NCBI GenBank assembly: GCA_013823985.1
Contig: PNNB01000024.1
Span: 1 to 64,000 of the forward strand
Direction: 5' to 3'
DNA: 64,000 nucleotides
Origin: Sphingopyxis sp.
GTDB lineage: Bacteria > Pseudomonadota > Alphaproteobacteria > Sphingomonadales > Sphingomonadaceae
Shown: positions 19,922 to 29,769 of the stretch, piece after piece
Numbering within the stretch: position 1 is the stretch's first letter
Layout: each line of letters begins with the position of its first letter
Notes under the pieces: generated by a model
What the model was told of the DNA's origin: nothing
The model's database searches: none
Seen by the model: the letters and a program-made list of their open reading frames with translations, nothing else
Program-made: the position numbers and the translations under genes

Positions 19922-21508
19922 ATGGCGGATGCTGTTGCAACCGAAGTCGCGCTTGATCCGAAACGGGATCGGCTCGTTATTACCGCATCGTCCTTGGGGA
20001 CGGTGTTCGAATGGTATGACTTCTTCGTCTACGGCATATTGGCGGCGCTCATCGGAAAACTATTCTTTCCGGCGGACAATCCAACCGCAGCAACCTTGGC
20101 TTCGCTCGCAATATTCGGGGCAGGCTTTGGGGTCCGTCCTTTCGGCGCTATATTGTTCGGTTATTTTGGTGACAAAATAGGCCGCAAATATACCTTCTTG
20201 GTCACGATTACTTTGATGGGCCTTGCGACGGCCGCCATCGGTATTTTGCCGACATTTGAAACGGCGGGTCTGTGGGCGGCAGGAATGTTGCTGTTGCTCC
20301 GCTGCCTGCAGGGTCTGGCCTTGGGCGGCGAATATGGTGGAGCGGCGATCTACGTCGCTGAACATGCGCCGGACGGCAAACGCGGGCAATATACGAGCTG
20401 GATTCAGGCATCGGTTGCCGGTGGGTTCCTGCTGGCGGTCATCGTGGTGTTGGCGACACGCCAATCGATGAGCCCTGAAGCATTTGACGAATGGGGATGG
20501 CGCGTTCCCTTCCTTACCTCCATCCTGCTTTTGGCTATTTCGCTGTATATGCGGTTGAAACTGTCCGAAAGTCCGGTTTTCAAGGCGATGAAAGAAGCGG
20601 GCACAACGTCCAAAAATCCTTTTGTCGACAGCTTCAAATATCCGGGAAACATCAAGCGGATTTTCGTGGCGATGTTCGGTGTCGCGGCGGGATTGACCGT
20701 GATTTATTACACCTCACAATTTGGTACGCTCTATTTTCTGACGGGAACGGCGCGCGTTCCTGAAACCGACGCCTTATTGTATATGGCGGTAGGCGCAGCC
20801 TTGGCGGCACCTACTTATGTTGCATGCGGTTGGCTGTCCGACAAATGGGGACGGAAGCGTTTGCTACTTTTGGGCTACGCACTCGCGATTGTCGGCGTAT
20901 TTCCCATTTTCTGGATGATGGCTGATGCAGCAAATCCGGCGTTGGAAAGGGCAACCAAAAGCAACCCCGTTACCTTGTCGCTTCCGGAATGCGACTTCAA
21001 CGCGCTCAACCGGGTGCATGAGAGCGAATGCGCAAAGGCGCTCAATTTCATGACCAAGCGTGGCATTGCTTACAGCAAGGTCGAAAGTGAGAGCGTGACG
21101 CTGAAAGTCGGGTCAACCGAGTTGAAGGGCTTTGACGAAAAAGCCTATGTCGCAACGCTTGAAAACGCTGGATATCCCGACAAATCCGATCCTGCAGAGC
21201 GACAGCCCTGGAAAATTATCCTGTCGGTGTTCCTGATGGTCGCCTTGTCGGGTATGACCTACGGCCAAGTAGCCGCCATCATGGTCGAGATGTTTCCGGC
21301 AAAAATCCGCTACACGTCGATGTCCATACCTTATCATATCGGCACCGGCTATTTTGGCGGTTTTCTGCCCTATATTTCGCAATATATCGTGGCGCAGACA
21401 GGGCAGCCCTTTTCGGGACTATGGTACACCGTAGCGGTTACCGCGATGGCGTTCATCGTAGCATTGATCTGGCTTCCGGAAACGTCGGGTCAGACCGAGT
21501 TGGATTGA
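19922..21508 (+). CDS. MFS transporter, metabolite:H+ symporter type
   Basis: This 528-residue major facilitator has an amino-terminal [17 protein letters not shown] and the loop 2-3 motif [10 protein letters not shown], as in the MHS family (ProP, KgtP, ShiA relatives). About twelve membrane segments can be drawn. Unlike typical 430-residue members, it has a hydrophilic stretch of about 85 residues (near residues 340-425, with two cysteines in LPECDF and ESECAK) between two hydrophobic blocks of the second half. The ATG has AGGGG eight bases upstream. The substrate is unknown; the divergent cyclase gene suggests an organic acid. Confidence 0.86.
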   Translation: MADAVATEVALDPKRDRLVITASSLGTVFEWYDFFVYGILAALIGKLFFPADNPTAATLASLAIFGAGFGVRPFGAILFGYFGDKIGRKYTFLVTITLMGLATAAIGILPTFETAGLWAAGMLLLLRCLQGLALGGEYGGAAIYVAEHAPDGKRGQYTSWIQASVAGGFLLAVIVVLATRQSMSPEAFDEWGWRVPFLTSILLLAISLYMRLKLSESPVFKAMKEAGTTSKNPFVDSFKYPGNIKRIFVAMFGVAAGLTVIYYTSQFGTLYFLTGTARVPETDALLYMAVGAALAAPTYVACGWLSDKWGRKRLLLLGYALAIVGVFPIFWMMADAANPALERATKSNPVTLSLPECDFNALNRVHESECAKALNFMTKRGIAYSKVESESVTLKVGSTELKGFDEKAYVATLENAGYPDKSDPAERQPWKIILSVFLMVALSGMTYGQVAAIMVEMFPAKIRYTSMSIPYHIGTGYFGGFLPYISQYIVAQTGQPFSGLWYTVAVTAMAFIVALIWLPETSGQTELD

Positions 21509-21538
21509 CAGGGCAGCCAGTGCGGGCAATGGGCGGCT

Positions 21539-22579
21539 ATGACTGATTTTGAGCCCCCGTTACGTCTTACGCTGGATGGAGAGGCGCTGGTGTCCAACTG
21601 GCGCTATCTCAAAGGGCAGGGGCAAGCGAACTGTGGCGCAGCGGTAAAGGCCAACGGCTATGGTTTGGGCGCGACCGATGTCGTCCGCCGCTTGCGCGAT
21701 GCCGGTTGCCGGGATTTTTTCGTGGCCCATTGGGGCGAGGCTGCGGCGATATCCCATCTGGTGACACCGGAATGGATTTCGGTCCTGAACGGCATTACAG
21801 CGGCTGATATTCCCCATATTCGCCAGATTGGCGCCATTCCTGTCCTCAATACGCCGAAACAGATCGCCTTGTGGCGGGCGGCAGGGGGCGGGCGGTGCCA
21901 TGTTATGCTAGATAGCGGCATCAACCGCCTGGGCGTCGGTTCCGAGCAATTTGCAGCGCCTTTGTTTGAGGGGCTGGACATCGATATACTCCTCTCACAT
22001 TTGGCTTCCGCCGATGAAGACAGCCCGCAAAATGGCGCGCAGCTCAATTTGTTCCGCCAACAGTCTAAGCTGGTCAAAGCAAAACGGTTCAGCTTGGCGA
22101 ATAGCGCCGGAATAATGTTGGGGCGGGATTTCCATTTCGATCTGACGCGCCCGGGGCTGGCCTTATATGGTGGTGTGCCGCGGGCAGAAATGGCTTCATC
22201 GATAAAACCGGTGGTGTCGCTAACTTCGCGCGTGTTGCAAGTGCGGACATTGATGGCAGGGGACACGGTGGGGTATAATGCCACTTACACGTGCACTTCG
22301 CCGACCAAGGTCGCAACCATTTCGCTGGGATATGCCGATGGCTATTTACGCAGCTTTGCGGGCAAGGGAAGTTTACATGCCCATGGCGTATCCATTCCGA
22401 TCATAGGGCGGGTGTCGATGGATTTGGTCACCGCCGATGTTACTGCACTCATCGATATAGGCGAGGGCGATTGGATTGATGTGGACTATGACCTAACCCA
22501 AGCGGCAGCACTTACCGGTTTGTCGCAGTATGAGTTGCTCACCAATTTGGGGCAAAGGTTTGAACGGGCTTGGGTTTAA
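21539..22579 (+). CDS. alr: Alanine racemase
   Basis: Alr makes D-alanine for peptidoglycan. The 346-residue PLP enzyme has the cofactor lysine in AAVKANGYGLG near residue 38 and the catalytic tyrosine in GYNATY in the second half. The C-terminal segment IGRVSMDLVTADVT is also present. It is about 20 residues shorter than Escherichia coli Alr. It lies 30 bases behind the transporter gene and is followed by a strong terminator, so the two genes may share a message. Confidence 0.94.
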   Translation: MTDFEPPLRLTLDGEALVSNWRYLKGQGQANCGAAVKANGYGLGATDVVRRLRDAGCRDFFVAHWGEAAAISHLVTPEWISVLNGITAADIPHIRQIGAIPVLNTPKQIALWRAAGGGRCHVMLDSGINRLGVGSEQFAAPLFEGLDIDILLSHLASADEDSPQNGAQLNLFRQQSKLVKAKRFSLANSAGIMLGRDFHFDLTRPGLALYGGVPRAEMASSIKPVVSLTSRVLQVRTLMAGDTVGYNATYTCTSPTKVATISLGYADGYLRSFAGKGSLHAHGVSIPIIGRVSMDLVTADVTALIDIGEGDWIDVDYDLTQAAALTGLSQYELLTNLGQRFERAWV

Positions 22580-22596
22580 GGCGGATAATAGCATGA

Positions 22597-22625
22597 AAAA
22601 GGGGGCCCATGACCGGCCCCCTTTT
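22597..22625. terminator. Strong bidirectional terminator between alr and the first receptor gene
   Basis: An 11-bp perfect stem (AAAAGGGGGCC, 22597-22607, pairing with 22615-22625) has a seven-base loop and ends in a T-run on both strands. It terminates alr on the plus strand and the convergent receptor gene on the minus strand. Confidence 0.9.
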
Positions 22626-22645
22626 CCTTTCAGATAAGGCGCCAG

Positions 22646-25600
22646 TTAGAAGTTAGCTTCCAAGCCGAAAAAGAAATTGCGTCCGAAGCTATCGAAAGGA
22701 TCGCCACCGGCTGTACCTAGCAAACCTAGGGGCGGCTGCGTATCAAGCAGGTTGTTGATGCCCGCATAGAAGCGGAAGTCCGTATTTACATCAAAGCCGA
22801 TGCGGACGTCGTGGTAGAGGACATCGGGGAAAAACACTTGCGGAAACTAGTCGGCGCTTTGAGGAGCGAGCAGCACGATATTGCCGACTACAGGGTCACA
22901 AGTTCCACCGTTCAGACCTGTCTGCCCTCGGAATGCGCCGGCTAATGGGCATTGACCATAGAAATTGTTCTGCGCTTCAAATGCCCCGATGGTCTGTTTC
23001 CCAATATAGCGGGCGGCGTAAAGGATATCAAAGTCGCCAAAGTCATAGTTGAGCGAAAAGCTGGCCGACCACGCCAGGTCACCCAATTCACTCAATTGGC
23101 GGTTTGGATTGGCGGGGTTAGTCGGATCGGTAAAATTGTTCGGCTCCAGAACCTTGGTGGCAATCAGGCGGGTCGTCAAGCGATGCCCGTTATCGAAGGT
23201 CTTTCGGTAAGCGAGGTCGAAATCGATGCCTTTGGTTTTTTGGGCCGCAAAGTTTACGCCACCTGAAATGACCGCAGGCTCGACAAAGAGTCCGGTCGCT
23301 GGATCGCGCGAAACGGTGGCGCAGAATGGGTTATTGATGCCCGTTGCGTTGGTGTAGCACAGGTTGATGATTTGCTGTGCGCCCAATGCGGCGATCAAGT
23401 CTTCCACCTTGATACGGTAGAAGTCGATCGTCAGGTTTAACCCGGGGATGAAGCTGGGTTGCACAACTACGCCTAATGTCAGGCTCTTGCCCTTTTCTTC
23501 GATCAGGGTCGGATTTCCGCCCGAAAGGAAGCCCGTCGAAGACGTTCGCGCAGTGCAGTTTACGAATGGAGCGCCCAGTGCGACCGGAAACGCGGTACTG
23601 GCACACGCTGCTACAAGTGCCGCATTCGCCGTTGCTGGCACACCGTCTGCAGCACAGTTGGTCGCGGTAATGCTACCAGGCGCCGGGAGGTCGCATGGGT
23701 AGGCAATTTGGGCAAAGTTTTCCGACGCGGTTGCAAAAAGGTCACCTTGAGTCGGAGCTCGTACCGACGTTGCGTACGCGGCGCGCAGTCGAATATCATC
23801 TATGGGCGCATATACACCTTGGATGTTGTAGGCATAGACCGTCCCTGTCGCCGTATTATAGTCTGAGATCCGGCCTGCGAGGTAGACCGACAGTTCTTTT
23901 GCAAAGCGGACATCTTTCAGCAACGGTATTTGTAATTCGCCATAGACCTCCTTGACCGTCAGCGCCGGTGGGCGGAAATCTTGAAGCGCATTAAGGAACG
24001 TCGCACCGCTCGACGTTACATCGTCAAAGTCGATCGCGGCTTTTTCTTTGCGATATTCCGCCCCCAACGCGAAGGATACCGGACCTCCCGGAAGCTCGAA
24101 TATCTGGGACAGATTGCCACCGATAAATGCGGATGCCACGAACTGGCTTGCAAATTCATCCGTGCGACCTTCCGTGTTTACGAAGTCGAGCGCGCGAGGA
24201 TCAGCATTGCCCTGTCCAAAGACGTTAATTGGTACGCAGCCCGGATTTACGTTCGACACCGCATTTATAGCGCAAATCACTTTTTGACCTGCACTGTTGA
24301 GGACGAAGTTAGAGCCGGTGAAAGATGCGGGTGCCAAAATGGCTTGGACAGCCTGATTGAATCCATCGAGATCATTGCCATCCTGTGTCAGCAGCACGAG
24401 ATTGTTTGTGTTGAAGCCCGTAGCTTCAAATCGTCCGTAATTGAGTGCGACCTCATATTTCCAATCTTCGTTGAAGCTGCCTTCAACCCCGCCGACGAGA
24501 CGGAATGTTTCGCGTGTTCCACGGAATGCCCGGCCTCCCAGATCGACGTTGAAACGCGATAAGGGCAAAATCGCATTTGGATCAAAAATGCGTTTGCCTG
24601 TGGCATCAAGGGCGAATCCGGTGACAGCGCCTGCCGCGTTACGCGTCTTGAGAGCGTAGGATGTGCCAGCACTGGTCAGGCTGCTATCGCCATTGACAAG
24701 AAGGTCGCGGTTTTGCGCGGAGAGGAATGCGTTATTGCAGCGTAAGGGAAGTCCGCCCAATGTGGAGGGGATGCTATTGAAAAAGCTCGGCTGCCCTTCC
24801 CCTGAGACATCGACGCGTACATATTTCCCTTCAACAAAGGGCTTCAACGCTTCCGATACGTCATAATGCGCCAATATGTTGAAAGCGTAACGGTCAACCG
24901 ATGACAGTAGATTTCCGGTGTTCCGCAATGTCGAGCCCAAGCCACCCTGCACGTTGCCCGAACCGAAAGCCGCAAAATTCTGAGTGGGTGTATCGATCAC
25001 CAAATCACCCGCGTCATTGAATCGCAGAAATCTGCCCCCTGTGAGTGCGCCGACCGTCCCGCCGTCCGAGATCGCCGAGTTACGGATTCCGCACAGAAAG
25101 CTGTTATCGGGAATGCCATCAGTAGCGCTGAAGCCGACTTCTCCCCCTGCTGCACCCTGTATGTCCGTCAGCTGGAACTGGCATCGGCCGCTTGCGGCAC
25201 CGGTTAAACTGTCGCGGTCTCGAAGCAGGAGTGGTTCTTGACGGGTGTATTCCGCCGAAACCGCTATATTGCCTCGACCGTCAGCAAAATTGCGCCCGGC
25301 AAGGGCGCTGACGAAATAGCTTCCGCGGTCACCTCGCGACGAAATCCCGCCCTGCGAACGCAACGCGATCCCGTCATAGTCCCTCTTCATAATGAAATTC
25401 ACGACGCCAGCAACGGCGTCGGATCCATAGACCGCGGAATTGCCGCCTGTGACAATGTCGATCCGGTCTACCAGATCAGTCGGAATAGTGTTGACGTCAA
25501 ATCCATTATCACCGGGTGTCGAAGTAACATGCCGTCGTCCGTTGACCAGCACAAGTGTACGGTCTGTACCAAGCCCGCGTAAATCGAGAAGGCTAAGGCC

Positions 25601-25939
25601 AGCTGTACCGATAAATCGGCTTGAGTTGCCCGAGCTGAAAGTAGACCGAAGGGAGGGCAGGTCGTTCAACGCGTCGCCCAACGAAACTTCGCCAGTACCG
25701 GTTAAGTCATCGACGGTAACAGATGTCAGTGGAACGGCAGACTGCAAGGTGGGTCGCGCAATACGTGTGCCGGTCACCAAAATGGGTTGGTCGGAGACTT
25801 CCTCCTCACCCGGTTCTGCCTCTTGAGCAGCGACTTTGGTACTTTCGGTTTGTCCATTTTCCTGCGCGTGGGCGGGCAGGGTGCCCAGCAAAGTGAGGCT
25901 CAATAGCGAACCGGTAACCAACAGGCCTGATTTTTTCAT
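22646..25939 (-). pseudogene. TonB-dependent receptor with an in-frame amber codon near the C terminus
   Basis: The gene encodes an outer-membrane TonB-dependent receptor closely related to the next gene. It has a signal peptide (MKKSGLLV to AHAQ), a TonB-box-like ILVTGTRIARP, a plug domain (LVNGRRHVTST, DAVAGVVNFIMKRDYDG) and a long barrel. At codon 1031 (22847-22849) it reads TAG where the paralogue has CAG. The frame then continues for 66 residues to a TAA at 22646 and keeps the barrel-closing end GRNFFFGLEANF. Without readthrough, the 1030-residue product lacks the last strands needed for assembly. This is one substitution, not a frameshift. Start ATG 25939 follows GGGAG. A sequencing error cannot be excluded. 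Confidence 0.82.
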
Positions 25940-25966
25940 TTTGATGCTCCCTGACATATTCACTTT

Positions 25967-25992
25967 ATAACTCAAGATATATCTAAAGTTAT
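25967..25992. promoter_or_regulatory. Long dyad over the predicted promoter of the first receptor gene
   Basis: A 26-base near-palindrome is built as ATAACT, two bases, AGATATATCT, two bases, AGTTAT; 22 of 26 positions are symmetric. On the minus strand a -35 box TTGCCT (26002-25997) and a -10 box TATCTT (25979-25974), 17 bases apart, place the dyad over the -10 element. It lies 28-53 bases before the ATG. This is an operator candidate for a dimeric repressor. It has no obvious counterpart before the second receptor gene. Confidence 0.5.
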
Positions 25993-26072
25993 AGCCAGGC
26001 AAAGCGCAAGATATAAACTGCACCCAAATCAATTATTTCCGGGAAAGTCCTACAGGCACCATTCCCGGAATC

Positions 26073-26101
26073 AAAAAGGGCGCCCCGAGAGGCGCCCTTT
26101 C
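26073..26101 (-). terminator. Terminator of the second receptor gene
   Basis: A 10-bp perfect GC-rich stem (AAAGGGCGCC, 26075-26084, pairing with 26091-26100) has a six-base loop and is followed on the minus strand by five Ts. It lies 20 bases beyond the stop codon of the intact receptor gene and separates it from the promoter of the downstream copy. Confidence 0.88.
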
Positions 26102-26121
26102 CGTTTGCGATTTCGCTTCGA

Positions 26122-29100
26122 TTAGAAGTTGGCTTCAAGACCGAAGAAGAAGTTACGACCGAAGCTGTCGAACGGATCACCGCCGGCGGTGCCGAGCAGG
26201 CCGAGTGGTGGCTGCTTGTCGAGGAGGTTGTTGACACCTGCGTAGAAGCGGAAGTCATTACCTACGTCGAAGCCCAAGCGGATGTCGTGGTACAGAACAT
26301 CAGGATAGTTCTTTTGCGGGAACTGATCGGCGTTCTGCGGTGCCAGTTGGACAATATTGCCCAAGACTGGATCGCAGGTTCCGCCGTTCAAACCGGTCTG
26401 ACCACGGAAAGTACCAGCCAATGGGCACTGACCGAAATAGTTGTTCTGTGCTTCGTACGCACCGATGGTCTGCTTGCCGATGTAACGTGCGGCATACAGA
26501 ATGTCGAAGTCACCGAAGTCGTAGCTCAGCGAGAAGCTTGCCGACCATGCAGGGTCGCCCAGTTCGCTCAACTGACGGTTCGGGTTCGCCGGGTTGGTCG
26601 GGTCAGTGAAGTTATTCAGCGACAATACCTTCGTGGCGATCAAGCGTGCGGCAAGACGATCGCCATTGTCGAAGGTCTTCCGATAGGCGAGGTCGAAGTC
26701 GATACCCTTGGTTTTCTGAGCAGCGAAGTTCACGCCACCCGAGATAACGGCAGGTTCAGCGAACAGGCCGGTTGCAGGGTCACGCGATACAGTAGCGCAG
26801 AACGGGTTATTGATACCGCCAGCATTTGTGTAGCAGAGGTTGATGATCTGCTGAGCGCCCAATGCGGCGATCAGGTCTTCCACCTTGATACGGTAGAAGT
26901 CGACGGTGAGGCTGAGGCCAGGCACGAAGCTTGGTTCCACAACAACGCCCAAGGTCAAGCTCTTGCCCTTTTCTTCGATCAGGGTGGGGTTACCACCCGA
27001 AAGGAAGCCGGTCGAAGCGGTACGTGCCGTACAGTTGATGAACGGTGCGCCCAAAGCGACTGGGAAGGCCGTGCTTGCGCATGCTGCAACCAATGCCGCG
27101 TTAGCGGTGGTTGGAACGCCGGCAGCGACGCAGTTTGTGGCTGCCGTGCTTCCGGGTGCAGGCAAATCGCAAGGGTCAGCGATGAAGGCAAAGTTTTCCG
27201 ACGCGGTCGAGAACAGGTCGCCCTGTGTCGGTGCACGAACCGAAGTTGCATAAGCTGCACGGAAACGGATGTCTTCGATCGGTGCGTAAACGCCCTGAAT
27301 GTTGTAGGCGTAAACCGTACCCGTCGAGTTGTTATAGTCCGATACGCGGCCTGCTACGTTGACCGACAGTTCCTTCGCAAAAGGCATATCCTTAAGCAGC
27401 GGGATCTGAAGTTCGCCGTACAGTTCCTTGACGGTCAATGCGGGCGGACGGAAATCCTGAAGTGCGTTCAGGAAGGTCGCGCCGCTCGATGTCAGATCGT
27501 CATAGTCGATCGATGCCTTTTCCTTGCGGTATTCAGCGCCGATTGCGAACGCGATTGGACCACCGGGCAGTTCAAAGATCTGCGACAGGTCGCCACCGAC
27601 AAATGCCGATGCAACAAACTGGCTTGCAAATTCGTCGGTCCGACCTTCGGTGTTGATGAAGTCCAGAGCGCGGGGATCAGCATTACCCTGTCCGAAGACG
27701 TTGATCGGAACGCAAGCCTGGTTAACATTCGTTACTGCGTTCATGGCGCAGATAACGCGCTGACCAGCGCTGTTCAGAACAAAGTTGGTGCCGGTGAACG
27801 AAGCGGGAGCAATGACTGCCTGAACCGCCTGGTTGAAACCATCATAGTCGCTGCCGTCTTCCGTGAAGAGGATCAGGTTGTTCGTGTTGAAACCCTTGGC
27901 TTTGAAACGACCATAGTTGATGGCCAGTTCGTATTTCCAGTCTTCATTGAAGCTGCCTTCGATACCGCCAACAACGCGGTAGGTTTCACGTGTACCTTCG
28001 AAACGACGGCCACCGAAGTCGATGTTGAAGCGTGCCAGCGGGAACGTTCCGGTTGCAGGGGTCGCACAGAGGCCAACGCTCTGCAGAGTTGCAAGGTTTG
28101 CAGCGGTCAAGAAACCGTTGTTGCAACGGAATGGTTCACCACCAAGAGTTCCAGGAACGCTGGTGAAGAAGCTTGGCTGACCTTCGCCCGACACGTCGGT
28201 GCGGACATATTTGGCTTCGATGAATGGCTTGAACGCGTCCGACACGTCATAATGCGCCAAGACGTTAAAGGCGTAACGGTCAACAGCGGCAAGCAAGCTG
28301 CCTGTATTACGCAGGGTCGAACCGAAGCCACCCTGGCTGTTACCCGAACCTACGCTCGCAAAGTTCTGTGTCGGGGTATCAATGAACAGGTTACCCGCGT
28401 CATCGAAACGCAGGAAGCGTCCGCCGCTAAGGCCACCGATGGTGCCGGCGTCCGAAATCGTGCTGTTACGGATACCGCACAGGAACGTATTGTCCGGAAT
28501 TCCGTCAGTTGCGCTGAAGCCAACTTCGCCACCTGCCGCACCTTGTGCGTCGGTCAGCTGGAACTGGCAACGGCCGCTTGCGGCACCGGTAAGGGCGTCA
28601 CGATCACGGAAGTAGAGTGGTTGCTGGCGCGTATATTCTGCCGAAACGGCAACGTTACCGCGGCCGTCAGCGAAGTTTTCACCTGCGAGAATGCTGGCGA
28701 AATAGGTGCCACGGTCACCGCGCGACGAAATGCCGCCCTGTGCACGGGCAACGATACCGTCATAGTCGCGCTTCATGATGAAGTTGACAACACCGGCCAC
28801 AGCGTCGGAACCGTAAATAGCCGAGTTACCGCCTGTGACGATGTCGATGCGGTCAACCAGATCGGTCGGGATGGTGTTGACGTCAAAGCCGTTGTCACCT
28901 GGTGTCGAGGTAACATGACGACGACCGTTTACCAGAACCAGCGTACGGTCCGTACCCAGACCGCGAAGGTCAAGAAGGCTAAGACCGGCGGTGCCGATGA
29001 AACGGCTCGAGTTACCCGAGCTGAAGGTAGAACGAAGCGAAGGAAGGTCGTTCAACGCGTCACCCAGCGAAACTTCGCCGGTGCCGGTCAGATCTTCAAC

Positions 29101-29313
29101 AGTAACCGAAGTCAGCGGAACAGCGGATTGCAGGGTAGGGCGCGCAATACGCGAACCAGTAACCAGAATAGGTTGAGCGGGGCCTTCTTCTTCGGCCTCA
29201 TCAGTCTCTTCTGCAGCTTCATCGCTTTGCGAATCCTGCGCGAACGACGGCATAGCCGCGAACAGCGCAAGGCTGATTGCCGAACCCGCAATCATCAGGC
29301 GTGACTTCTTCAT
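26122..29313 (-). CDS. TonB-dependent receptor, intact paralogue
   Basis: This 1063-residue outer-membrane receptor takes up an unknown ligand with energy from TonB. It has a signal peptide (MKKSRLMIAGS to SFAQ) and an acidic linker (residues about 30-48). The TonB-box-like ILVTGSRIARP, a plug (residues about 50-200) and a beta-barrel ending in an aromatic residue (GLEANF) follow. The start is ATG 29313 with GGGGAG in front. It is highly similar to the neighbouring damaged copy except around residues 405-435. Codon use avoids TTA, CTA and TCA throughout, which suggests high expression. No SusD-like, FecR or enzyme gene is adjacent, so the substrate cannot be inferred. Confidence 0.95.
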   Translation of the reverse strand: MKKSRLMIAGSAISLALFAAMPSFAQDSQSDEAAEETDEAEEEGPAQPILVTGSRIARPTLQSAVPLTSVTVEDLTGTGEVSLGDALNDLPSLRSTFSSGNSSRFIGTAGLSLLDLRGLGTDRTLVLVNGRRHVTSTPGDNGFDVNTIPTDLVDRIDIVTGGNSAIYGSDAVAGVVNFIMKRDYDGIVARAQGGISSRGDRGTYFASILAGENFADGRGNVAVSAEYTRQQPLYFRDRDALTGAASGRCQFQLTDAQGAAGGEVGFSATDGIPDNTFLCGIRNSTISDAGTIGGLSGGRFLRFDDAGNLFIDTPTQNFASVGSGNSQGGFGSTLRNTGSLLAAVDRYAFNVLAHYDVSDAFKPFIEAKYVRTDVSGEGQPSFFTSVPGTLGGEPFRCNNGFLTAANLATLQSVGLCATPATGTFPLARFNIDFGGRRFEGTRETYRVVGGIEGSFNEDWKYELAINYGRFKAKGFNTNNLILFTEDGSDYDGFNQAVQAVIAPASFTGTNFVLNSAGQRVICAMNAVTNVNQACVPINVFGQGNADPRALDFINTEGRTDEFASQFVASAFVGGDLSQIFELPGGPIAFAIGAEYRKEKASIDYDDLTSSGATFLNALQDFRPPALTVKELYGELQIPLLKDMPFAKELSVNVAGRVSDYNNSTGTVYAYNIQGVYAPIEDIRFRAAYATSVRAPTQGDLFSTASENFAFIADPCDLPAPGSTAATNCVAAGVPTTANAALVAACASTAFPVALGAPFINCTARTASTGFLSGGNPTLIEEKGKSLTLGVVVEPSFVPGLSLTVDFYRIKVEDLIAALGAQQIINLCYTNAGGINNPFCATVSRDPATGLFAEPAVISGGVNFAAQKTKGIDFDLAYRKTFDNGDRLAARLIATKVLSLNNFTDPTNPANPNRQLSELGDPAWSASFSLSYDFGDFDILYAARYIGKQTIGAYEAQNNYFGQCPLAGTFRGQTGLNGGTCDPVLGNIVQLAPQNADQFPQKNYPDVLYHDIRLGFDVGNDFRFYAGVNNLLDKQPPLGLLGTAGGDPFDSFGRNFFFGLEANF

Positions 29314-29769
29314 ATATGTAGCTCCCCAGCTAGTTTGTTCATTTAGAATTAATGCGTCGGTTAAGCGCACGAACTTTGGATGCGCAAGAGGCAAGGGGGC
29401 ATATTTTGCATTTTTGAGATTTTGTTGCCGCATTGCAACAATGTCACTGAAGGGCCAACATGCCGCATACGCAATTATGAAGCCAGATATTGCAATGGAA
29501 CGTAATATAATTGCGATCTATAAAGTCAATTTGTCGCTTAAATTCCATTATTCACGCAATCCGCCTCTAGATGAATTTATGCAATTTTAGAAGCTGTGAT
29601 TGGTAAACAACACCGTTTGTAGGCGTGAGACCACATCTTTCTTGTGAAAATAACTTCACAATCGACCGGAGTGATTCGCGCTTCAGGTGACCGAAATTGT
29701 GCGGTATGTTGCAGTGCACGATAAACTAGTGCTACGGGGTGAGCGACTATCCCGAAAGGAACACAGTTC
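29314..29769. promoter_or_regulatory. AT-rich divergent control region between the receptor gene and phaR
   Basis: This 456-base non-coding stretch separates two divergent genes and is clearly richer in A and T than its surroundings. It contains TGTTGC-(6)-GCAACA at 29423-29440, about 110 bases before the receptor start. TTGTGAA-(6)-TTCACAA lies at 29642-29661, about 110 bases before phaR. Several further TTGC or GCAA elements occur, among them ATGTTGCAGTGCA at 29705-29717. Such TTGC/GCAA dyads are plausible operators. I could not place a single convincing sigma-70 promoter. Confidence 0.5.

Noticed and set aside
22646-22837. A separate 63-residue gene after the first receptor
   Set aside because: It is in the same frame as the receptor, matches the C terminus of the intact paralogue, and is cut off only by the amber codon; the GTG that opens it is incidental.
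26287-29304. A 1005-codon open frame on the plus strand opposite the intact receptor gene
   Set aside because: It is in exact antisense codon register, its translation has no recognisable domain and a shadow-like composition, and it is explained by the absence of TTA, CTA and TCA codons in the real gene.
22646-29313. Composite transposon or phage origin of the receptor pair
   Set aside because: No transposase, terminal inverted repeats or target duplication is visible. Tandem duplication followed by divergence explains the arrangement.
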